A stretch of DNA of 64,000 nucleotides from assembly GCF_000224145.3 (NCBI RefSeq), contig NC_020167.2, forward strand, positions 5,394,287-5,458,286, read 5' to 3'. The first letter of the stretch is position 1. The number at the start of each line of letters is the position of its first letter. The DNA is from Ciona intestinalis (lineage: Eukaryota; Chordata; Ascidiacea; Phlebobranchia; Cionidae). A program made the position numbers and the translations under genes. The notes beneath the pieces were generated by a model. The model saw nothing but the letters and a program-made list of their open reading frames with translations, was not told where the DNA came from and did not search any database. Positions 1 through 12,000 of this stretch are shown one piece after another.

Positions 1-3000
1 AAACAGTTAACAACGGCCTATGTGAGTCGTGAGTATAGTTTTATAATTCATTGAAAGTTCTTTGCTTACATCCAAACGCGTCGAGAAAATAGAATAAAAA
101 GATGTTCCATCTTTCCCCGCAATACTTTATTGAATATATCATCTAAGACCGGTAATAATATCTAACAAGCGCAATAACGGCTAACATCTGTTATGCAGAA
201 ACCTGTGTTCCGTTTTCATAACTGGCTTTTGTATTAGTGATATTTCACATAGAAATTGTCAGTTAAAATAAATCAGTTGATTTGCAAACATATTTTACCA
301 CCAGCAGTGTTCACCTTTTCCCAGTCCGTACGTCCTGTACAACAACTTGATCCAAATACCAACTTCTCATATCACCTTTGCCATTGTTGTCATGCCATAT
401 ATGTAAATGCGTAAGTGGGCCCAAACATTTGGGTTCACGAAGAAGAAAATGTACAACACTGCTCCGCGTGTATGGATTCTGTAATGAAGTTTAACTAAAA
501 ACTCGAAAGAAACAACAAAAAATCGATAGCAAACTTAAACATTATATGTATTATGCGGCAATGTCTTAAAACTTTACTATTTTAGTACATAGCTTTCCTA
601 CTTGTGTTTCGTGCGTTGCTAGCCTTCTAACTTTACTCTTTCCATTTTCCCCGAATATGATGCACGAAACTTGGGATTGGGTCGCAGCATTGCGGCTGTG
701 TCCAGTGAAGACTGTTACTTGGTAAAGGTAGCGATCTTCTTTGCGGTTGTCCACCGTAGATTTCAAACTCCACTGTAAAGTAATTCTCATGCAAATGAAA
801 GAGTTACGTATGTTGTAAATCGTAAGTGGGCACGAGGTGTATATAATAGGAAACGACGTGCGTAACACTATCGTTGGTCTGTAAGGTAGTTACGTATGTG
901 GTAAATCGTAAGCGGACACGAGGTGTATAGAAATGTGAAAATGAGTGTAAGACTATTGTTGCTCCCGCATGCAGGAACTATATTGATCCATTCACGTTTT
1001 AAAAAGTCAAATCCACATTTACAGAAAATATGTGAGTAGATAAAAAATGGTATAAAACAAGCATACTTCCTACGTGGCCTGTATAAACTATAATATTAAT
1101 GGCACCAACCTTTTGTGCGTCGCGCCTGTCCATTCTGGTCGTCCATATCAGCATAAGTATATATATACACACCAGTGCTATTACTGTGGAGAATACAGCA
1201 GGGTTATCTGCTATGTTAACTTTTGCCCACACCGTAGCAAAGTTGATGGTGTTCGGTGGAACGAAGAACTCTGCGCTGAAAATGGACGTCGGACTCAACT
1301 TCGTGCAAACACACTCCGTAACTTCTGGGGTGCTGCGTTCGTCAACCTACGTGGTAATTTGGTATTGTAGGTGGTAAATAGTTAAATCCATTGTTACAGT
1401 ATAATTACTACATACAACAGCATAAAATGTGTATATCGACGGCGGTTCCAAGTCAACCTGAAATTTATTAATAATTCTCCCCAAGAACCCCTTTCTATAA
1501 TTCTTTACCACAAACTCCCTTTGAGTAGGAAACTTTATTAATTAAAATCTCCAACCTGGTCACGAATTGGTTGTTTAAATTGTCAATTGTCAGGTGTTTC
1601 AAAACATAAACATCGACAAAGTTACATACGTGGTAACTCGTAAGCGGGCACGAGGTGTTTTAAACCAAACATCCGTGTTGTAACGACTGCCGTCGCAACA
1701 CGAGGGTAAATAAGTTACATTTATTCATTTAAAATATTAGAGATAACATAGGTAGAGAATAATTTGGATAATCTAATTGAACATACTAAGCATCCATCAC
1801 CAGTCCATGCTTTTGTCTTCTCATCAAACCTTCTACACCCAGGAGTAGCAATTAGGATGTGATAAGTTGTGGAGTTGATAAACTCAACTGATCTTCGCCG
1901 TCTTACTCTACTATGATCGGTTGACGAAATATTCACTAAAACAATGATTTGTGTTCAACGAAAGTATAGTTTATTCCAAAGCAAAGACGATTAATTTTCT
2001 TAAAGCTTTTCATATAATTAAAGTAGATTGTTTTAGTTGATATTTTATCTAAGTGATGCCCCTCCCAAATTATGTGCCCGTCCTTTTTCCTTTATCTGTC
2101 TGGCATTTGTCGGTCATTCATCCTTAAAAGTGGTTGTGATATGAGAATGCGTCAATAAACCCTATTAGACTTAATACAGTTTATCCCAAAAGCTATTCTT
2201 ACAATGATCTCGGACACCAATGTAGAAGACCCCGACTCCTCCGACGTCCTCCTCCTTGATGAAGATCTTGAACAAATCCTCATCACCATCGACTTGCCAG
2301 ATTTTTTTAGGAAGTCGAAACTTGTGGTCGAAGATTTTGTCAGTAGGCTTTGATCCGTGGCGAATATAGACATCAAATTTCGCCCTTGATAAAAAAATCA
2401 ATATTTTAGAGTTAAGTTTGATAACACATAACAAATTAACATAAGAAGCTGTTAACTGTATATACTACAAAATATTTATAAAGTACAATCAAGTATTTAC
2501 AAAGCATATTTATGCATCATGGAGTCTCTGTATGACAGTGTAAATACGAAAATGTTCACAATATACTATATACCAAGTCTTTGGTAAAACTGTGCGACGT
2601 AGTATGTGTACATGTGTAGTGGTTAATGAGTCAAAACATAGATTATCCAAACTGAATTATCAAAAACGGTTGTTTCGTGTCGAAGGTATGACTGGCTCGT
2701 TCATTATGTCCTATGCATCACGCACTATGACTTTAATACACCTGTTACCCCATGGCCCAAAGTCACTTACCTTCTGTCGTGTGGTTCAAGCAGTATAAGA
2801 ATGGCGTTGTTCTTCGATATGACTTCAAACTTACTAATAGAGAGACCTGTATCGTTAATGGAACGAACCACAGTGACCATGTCTCTTGCTGGATCGAATT
2901 TGCTTGGTATGGAGACCCCGACGCCACCGTTACTGCTTCCTGTAAGCAGCTTTTATATAGATTTCTATTGCAACAGTGTTAAACTTCGATATATATTTTG

Positions 3001-6000
3001 TAAAATTTGTTATTTAGTAGGTTGAGGCACAATGAACAGTAACATACCATACTTTCTAACCTATTTTTTAAAATAATAAACATAGCAGCTTTAGAGTTGT
3101 AAGAATAAGGTTATATAATTCTAGAAATATTCTTTGTTTACTACCAAATGGGACGTTAAAAAAAATGCAATTACGGCGATTCTTAACCCAGCATGCTAAA
3201 CCAATATTTAACCTAATTTTTTCGTACCATCACCAGACATATTTGCTCCACTGTTCTCAGTCATTCCTCCTATTTTTAGCATTGTAACAGGAGAATTAAT
3301 GAACGCAGCGTCATCCCCAAATCCAAAGGGGTTATCCTTAAACGCAGTCACCTGTCAAAAAAGTTTTTTTTTTTTTATGAAATAGAATTTAAATCTGTGG
3401 AATGCTGTAGCCTATGTGTGCAATTACCATCATTTTTATTTAAATTTCTATTTAACTTAGATTTAGTTTATTTAGAGGAAAACCAAAAACACATCGTAAT
3501 ATTAATTACAAAAACTAATCATTAAATACGCTTTAGAAACAATTTATACGAATTGTTATATAGTGTCCTGGGGTAAGATGGGACACATTTAACGTATAAA
3601 ATTCAAAAATCCATATCGTGTTTTAAACAACTACCAACGTCCGGCAGGATACAGTTTTATAATTTTTGAATGTTCTTTGTTAACTACTAAATGGGACGTG
3701 AAAATAGAATAGAAAGGTATCCCATCTTCCCCCATCGTACTTTATATAGGATAAAGATATACCTGCATATCCACTGGTTCAGTTATATTTGATGCGTTTC
3801 TACCAAGCAATGCTGTAGCATCAGGTAATTTCAATGACGTTCCACTGTCTGTTGCAAATGTTTTATCTTTTAGAGAAGCAGGTGAAGTTTTCTCCAGCTG
3901 CAAGGCACATATATACACCATGAGTAAAGTAGAATATTAAAGCATAAAGAAACAAGCTGAAAACGTCAATGTAGTATGAATGTTAGATAGCACAAATGGC
4001 TTAAATGCTACACATGTTTTACACCTTCTTGATATTTTTCCAGGATACCACTATTTATTAAGCTTTCAACTAACTTTCATTTCGAGTCTATCGCTGCTGA
4101 CGTCAACAGGTTGTTCCCCTTCCATCTGCTTTCCCAGCAACGCGTTAGCTGTGCTTGATATCGCCTCTAGTGCATCTCCCACCACATCTTGTGACTACGA
4201 AAATATCATTAAATAAAAGCAAAAACAGGTACTGAGCCGATCGGAATCATTTCTCAAAGTTTCTGTTTAAATAGGTTTGTTAGAAATATATATTTTAGGC
4301 GACACTCACTCCTAGAGCACTCCTGCGGACTCTTCTCTTCTCTTGTTTCAATCTCCTTCTGTTGTAATATTCATGCTCTTCAGGTGAAAGATCCTCCTGA
4401 TCAAGAGTGGAGTAATCAACATCCGAACTCTGCATCATTTGACTCTGAAGCTCGCTCATGTCGGTCTCGGAAGCCTGGATGACAACAATATGAGCGCTTA
4501 AACAAAATTTAAAGCTAACATATATCAATACCAGTTTATTATTTAACATACTATGCATAGGCCTACCACGGGCTATACACTTGCGCGAACAAACGCTGCC
4601 CCGAACACCTCAAAAAGAATCGTAAACATCGTTACCTTGGCAACACTTCCCAGCGAACCAACGATATTTGACGCAGCTGACGTCACATCCTCTTTGGTCG
4701 ATTCCTCTGAAAACGAAGAGAGGCTCCCCGCCATATGCCGCACGGTGTTGCTCGCACGTTGCTGTATTGCATTTATTACGATTTATTCTTGTTTTATTAA
4801 ATCTATGATAATTATTATACGTGTTCATTCATTACAGCTGTGCTCTCTTGTTTTTCTCTGCATGGCGTTATAAACGGCTATCCTACTTCGCACCATATGT
4901 ACTATAGACAATAGATGCACAATCACAGAGCATCTTGCAGGGTATCAAGAATAATGATTATAAGAGGATTGGTCGGAAGAAATCACCTGAGCTGCTGGTT
5001 CAATTTCGTCAGTTCTCTCTGTGATTGACGTCATAGCACTCGTCATTTGTTGCAGATTGTCAAGTGACGTAATACCACTCGAGGCAGTAGAGAGAGCGTT
5101 GACTATGTCAGACCGAAGCTGGAAAGTATAACGCAAAAAAGGAAAGAAATAAAACAACTTTTCTTGCAGACGATTGTTCATTTTTTCTTACATGTCTTTT
5201 TTCCTCTCTAGATATCCCACCAACCGTACCGTTTCTGGTTCTGTTCTCATAGGCGACCGTCGTCATGTAAACAGTGGTTGGAGCAACAGTCGTAACCCAT
5301 GCAACAGTCGTCTGGTTGCCGAAGATTGATTCGCTTACGTCATCATCCATATTAATGAGAGATGCTATTTGTTGGGGAAAAAGGTTTTGTACAGGTTTTA
5401 CGTGGGTTTATTACTTGAACAGCTTTAGTCTGTTTTATATAATGAAACATAAATGAATAAGAAATAAAAGAATAAAACCCATTATAACTAGGGTGTTCTG
5501 TTTCGCACACCTCGTGCCAGCTTATATACGGGTTACCACGTATGTAACTTTGTCGGTGTGTTTTTCTGAATGACTGACATTTTAGATGACCCATTAGTGA
5601 GCACAGTTGAGTGTCTTGTCCAAAGCCACATACGCCCACTACTAACCACTGTGCTAAGGCGCCGAATATGATAATTCGCATTACTGGCATTAAGAGGAAA
5701 GGTACAACTGTTGCTGTATTCTTGATGATTTATACTGCGTTTAAAGGTGAGAAAAAAATAGACTTCTGTGACGTTTCAGGTTTCAATCTATATTAAAAAG
5801 TCTATTACTTAACGTATATTAAACTCACATATAGACTGCACAAGCTGGGCTGCAGCTTTGCTGTTACCGGTGTCGGATAAAATAGCAAGCTTGCTTCCGT
5901 TACCGCTCGTGATGCCAGATAAGGTAGACCCCATGTTCGTTGAACTTGGAGCAGCGATCTATGGGTGTAGATGGTGTTAAATATTGAAAAAAACGGGGGG

Positions 6001-9000
6001 GGGGGCGAAAAAGACAATATAGGTCGTCTAAGCGTGATGACCTATAGTGCAGTAATGTACAAAACAAGGGGAATTTTTCACCACCCAGCTTGGTATTAGA
6101 GAAAGTTCAGTTTGGATTTTAGTACTTATGTTTATATTATTATAAACGAGCCGTAGCAAAATTAGTTTAAAGAGGGAAATTAGATTGAATATCGACTAAA
6201 ATGGTCCATAGGATAAAAAAGTTGGAAACTACTGAACCAGTGGAAAGTGTGTACACTGAGTAACAAGTTTGTTTTGAAAATAGACCGGAAAACATTAATA
6301 TAGCAGGGTGGGGGAAGATGGGACATCTTTCATTTTGTTTTCTTATCCGATTTGGTAGTAAACAAAGTACATTCAACAAATTAGAAAACCATATCATCAG
6401 GACTTTCATAGACCCTTGTTAATTATTCAAAACACGATCAGGATATTTGGATATTATGTGCTAAAGGTGTTCCATCTTACTCCACAGTACAATATGAAGG
6501 ACAATTTTTCGCTGACTTGTACGATTAAACTAAAACACAGCTCTTGCCTGCAAATATATAATGTTGGAAAGCGCACATTCGCCGTATGAGTCGCACACCT
6601 GAGCAATTACAGAAACGAAAAAATTGTTTCCTGGATCACCCAAAGCCATTGAAATACCTACATAGGAAAATATTTAGTTCAAAGCATACAGGGGATTTAA
6701 ACGCGTATACTACCGGGCGTTGTTTGGACGTTTCCAAAATACAGTAGAAGGCCTTTGGTTTGATTGCCCTGTGGTACAGTGGTGAACTTGTATGTGAGGC
6801 TTGTTTTAGGAGCTTTACCGCCCTCTTCAGGGTAATTCAAGAGCTCTCCTTCGTCTTTCCACTCGCTACACGTGAATACCACCTTCGGCGCAAAATATGA
6901 GTTAAGGGACGATTCGGTTCTTATTTTTTACATTAATTTTTATGGCTGATTGTGGTTTTAATGGAGAAAACAGTAATTTCAGAATTTTTCGTGAAATAGG
7001 GCAGCAACAGTGGGGGACTTAATTTTAAAATTTCTACAACGTCAATACAAATATTGTTTCGTACAAAAATAGCGGGAAATTGACCGCTATTGGTGATGAC
7101 ACTTTATTCTGACGAACCTTATAAACCATGCAAACTTATTTTACAAAACATATAGAACAACAGAGGCCGACGACAATATGCGTAATATTATAAGAATTGT
7201 TACTTAAAGGGTAAAACTTCAAGCACTGCGAGTGTACGACAAATAAAGCTGAACACTTATAGTAAATCCCACCTCGTCTACGACCGCTCCACCCCTGTAA
7301 AACAACCTCTGATAGTGAATTACACTGGATTCGTATATAAGCTCTGCATCATGGGAGTCCTTGTTACGATCGAATAAAACGCAAGCCGCTGCCTCGGGAT
7401 TATAGGAAAAGGATAGACACATGAATTCCCTGCAAAAAATCGGAAAGTTTAGGATTGTAAAGTACAACGTATTAATTTAAGTTGCTGTAATTGGTTTAAC
7501 AACAACGAATTTGTTTCTATATGTAAAAGTATACAAGCTGAACTCCAGGAAATGTATAGGAATTGCGTGTATGACGTCATAGTTAACAAAAAAGGATAAA
7601 GCAAATTTGTAATATATTATTTGCATTTGGTATAAATTTCTTAAGATACAAAAATGGAGGATTTTAATGTTCGTCTAACTGAAGCAGCGAACAGAAATTT
7701 TCAAGACCAGCTTCCGGATGTTTGCAGAAGGTTTCATGAGATGCTCACAAAAGAAGATTTTTCTCCAGACGCTCTCGCCAAAGTTCGCAGCTTTATTAAG
7801 GAGAGTTGTAAAAGAATCGTGGAAGAAGTGAGAGAGAAAAGAGAACGGAAACGAGAGAATAACGAGAAAAAAGCATCCGAAAGCGACGAAGAGCAATATT
7901 ACACACCTATGAACTCTGACGGGGAGGACTCCAGTGAGCCACCGAAAAAGAAGCAAAAAAAGACAAAATTTATGACGCCACGGAAAGTTAGAAGCAAAAC
8001 TAAATGCGATGATGAAGGTAGTGATAGCGATGATGACGTAACGACGGAACTCGAGTCAAACCCTCACATAAATCGGATGATTGACGTTTTGAAACCGGAA
8101 TTAAGATCAGTGGTTGAATGTTGCAACACTGTGCGAGCATGGGTGCAGTTACAGGTAATTGGGGGCAAATATATTGTCTATTATTATATCGGTGGTCTAT
8201 CACTATAGTACAAGTGTACCCGTCTCTTAACTAGAGGATATCGGTTCGAGACTCAACGCTGCCACCGTTGTAGGCGTGTCTATATTAACCTGAACTACGG
8301 TATAATAACAGCTGTAGATGTCCCGACACACACCGATAAATAAGTGACCTTCACATTGAATTACAAATGACAGTCACGTTGCAACCAAAGAGTCACATGT
8401 CACATCAATAGGATTTTTTAAATTTATGTGTTTGTCTTCTTCGCATCATAATGTAAAAAAACAAATATAGTAGGGTGGGGAAGATGAAACACCTTTTTAT
8501 TCTATTTTCTCGTCCCATGTTGTTGTTAACAAATAATATTCGAAGATTTATAAAATCATACCTTCCATAGTGTGCTTAAGCTTTCCCATCCCCCCACCAC
8601 ACTACTTTATTTGTTTTACCATATATTATTACAGGTTCCTGAAATGCAAGACGGAAATAACTTCGGTGTCGAAGTACAAGGTGAAGTGCTTGAGGAGGTC
8701 CGTCGTGTGGAATCAGGAAGCCAGGCTTTTATGGAAGCACTGTCACTGTACTACCTCGCTCGCGCCGAAGTCGCCGGTAAATTCGCCAAGCATACCGGAA
8801 TACAAGACTACGTGTACGCCCTACAGGAACTCGACGTCAAAGAATTTCACAGCCTACGATTGATTGTTCGTGAAGTAAGGAATTCTTGCGTCACAATGCT
8901 CGACATGTTAAATAAAAACATGGACAAAATCTTAACGCCAAGGTCGAATACTGGAAATATGCTGGTGTGCTAATAAACTGAACCATTTCAAAACTTTGTC

Positions 9001-12000
9001 TTGTCGCAAAAATTCTTAGTTTTTATTCATGCTCCAAGATGTGTAGTATAGTAGGGTGGTGGAAGATGGCACAACTTTTAAAACTATTTTCTCGTACCAT
9101 ATGTTAGTAAACAAAGAACTTTCAAAGATTTATAAAACCATATCCTTACGACTTCCATAGACTGTTGTTAATTGTTTAAAACACGATCAGAATATTAGGA
9201 TATTATGTGCGTATATATATCTATATGGATATGGATATTATGTTATTATGTGCTAAAGGTGTGCCGTCTGCCCCGCCCTACTATAATTCTTCTTTTTTCA
9301 ACCCTATAGCTTTAAAACCCGTTTCGTCTCATTCCTATGAACTGTAAACTCCTTTAATGCCGGTATTGGAAATTCGGTCCAAATTTGAATACGACTACAA
9401 AAAATATGTGCAACAGATTAATAGGTTCGGAACACCGCTAACAGCCATTATTTCCAAGTATAAAAGGTAAACATACCTCGTAAGACAACAATATTCACTG
9501 CATTTGTCAGTAGTCGCATTTGAAAGTATCTTCTTGTGTAAAACACCGAATAAGTTTTGGTTCGGCATGGCGATGAAGGAGTGGCAATTACCTTTAAAGA
9601 AAATAAGGTTGTGCATTACTGTAGTTTATTGGAATGGTAATCAAAAACGATTGTTTAAATAATCTAATTATCCATAGGTTGTAAACCACTGATTTAAACA
9701 AATAGTAGAAAAGAGAGCATAGCTCTAATGAAAGAGCACGAAGTGCACAATGTAAATGGGAAAGTTATTACGTATTATACAGCAAAAAGATCATATTGAA
9801 AGTCTGTTTTTGCATTGAAGATGTATTGGACTGTATTAGTTGATTTTGTTCTGGGCATAAGTTGTCAAATAATGTCGTAATTTCCTGTAAGGAAACGCCT
9901 TATTGCCTCTTTATTCACGTAAATAGGCGAATTGAGCTTTCCAGTATCATTATTTTTCTTGTGCGTGTTTTATGACATGTATATGTGATTATGACCTATA
10001 CGCCTTCGCGCCATTTAAAAAATTCAACAAACCAATATCATTAGATTGGACACACCTTATACAAAAAAACAAACAATCCTAGTTGGCATGCTTTAAAATA
10101 TTCATTTGTACCAACCTATTGATTCAGCAGTCTGACAGATTCCATCCCTTGGAGGTAAGTTGGTGAGAAAAACAAAGTCGGAGTAACTGAAGACTCTTCC
10201 ATCCAAGCCATCCATTGAAATATTCATTCGAAGAATAAAGCGCTTGCCACCGTTGAGTGTGTGCTTGTTCAGAACAACTATGGGTGTATCGGAACCAGTC
10301 GTGGTCGAGTTTTCCCAGTCAAACTAAAATGTTAACACTTAGATAGCTGGTGTACCGGTGTCCCTCTACTTTTTGGGAATGTTCATTTTAAAACTGGTTA
10401 ACAGGTTAAAGATCATAGCGACGTGGATGTGCTGGTTTAATTAAGTCACTATTGTAAGAACAACCAGTGAAATACTTACTACTTTATTGGGTATTTTATG
10501 TGGGGGCACAAGACGTCGACGCTTAATGTGTATTACGAGTATTTTGTTACACAGCACCAGGCACATATGGTAGGGCATTAATATGCAGTTGCCCAGTGTT
10601 TAGTTATAACGTGAGCGCAATACACCAGACATACATGGTGTACTCACATCCATACACACCATGCGCTCTGTTGCGCTGTAAAATGTGTGGTTTCTTATAA
10701 GCACACTGATACATATACTTGTTAACATCAAGACATTTTGTATTTATTGCAAGACTAAGATAAGTTTTCTCTAATTTGTAGACCACATAACTTACCACCT
10801 CCACGAGCGACACTCGTTCTTCTGTTTCAGTCATCGGTGCAACAGTGGCTGTCATATAAAGTTAGAATGACAAGATTAAGTTACCGTTTAGTATAAAAGG
10901 CGTAGGTTTTGTATAGAATACTTTTTAAATTGATATTTATTATCTTACTGTTGTTTTACATGTATATAACAACCATTGTTTTGAATATACCTTGGGTGAT
11001 AGGCGGAGGTAAAGTAGGTTCTTCACCAGTGGATGATAACCCTCCGCCCACTTGACCATGAGGTACAACTTCAAATAGTCGCCATTTGTACGTGGGGTTC
11101 CGCTGCAGCTTGCAGTTGCCGCATACAGCGCGTAATGCAAGCGCTTGGGTCGGATTCATCTTGAACTTACAGTTGTCCACGCAACTGCAAACGATTTATG
11201 AGTGAATAAATAAACAGGTATCACATTAGTTGCATTGATGAATTTAGTAAAACCAAAGCAATAACCAAAAAAAGAAAACGGATCCCCTGCTCGGTTTTAT
11301 CGGACGAGTCAGGCTATTAAGGTAGATGTATCCGTGATAAGAACTGTTGTTAAAAGGCACAATATTTTTTTGGTTAGAATCAGACCCTACTTGATGTGGA
11401 AATCAGGAGGATCTCCCTCTTTGACTGTGATCTGTTGCTTGAACTCGTTGGAACGGGATCCCTTTCTCACAACGACTCGAAACTCATATTGCTTGTAAAG
11501 GTGCAAAAGGCTTGTGTTAAGGCTGAACACACCAGGTTGTGTGAATGTTACTTGGTTCATGTCTTCTATGCAGCTACCAGCACTTAACGGGAGAAATCTG
11601 GAAGTGGCAAAGAATAATTGTTTGAATTGTGAGCCTTGCTTAAAAAAACAACAACAAAGTTATATACATTCTAATTGGCACACGTAATTTGGCTAAAATA
11701 GTCGCTGCCCTGCCATGCGAAAATAAATACCTTTTTCTGAGCCAGGCTGCATCTTAAGATAACCATATACTATTGGATGGCAGGTGTATGTATTGTTACA
11801 TTATTTTATCTGTGATCCGCAAAATGATTACAAAGCCCCCGTGATTCCTACTTACCGATCATCAGTGTAGTTTTTGCAGAACCATGTGAATTCAAGTCGG
11901 TTTCGCTCTTCTCCAAGAACATCTGGATCATACGATTCACTCAGGCTGTCCCACGTAACGATTCGTTTTGCACCGACTGTGCGCATACCACCGCCTCTGT

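Noticed and set aside
1074..1377. Two plus-strand ORFs (about 92-98 codons)
   Set aside because: They are antisense shadows of the GPS/TM1 exon 1110-1346.
2592..3025. Overlapping plus-strand ORFs
   Set aside because: They mirror the minus-strand exon 2771-2939, which fits the phase of its neighbours.
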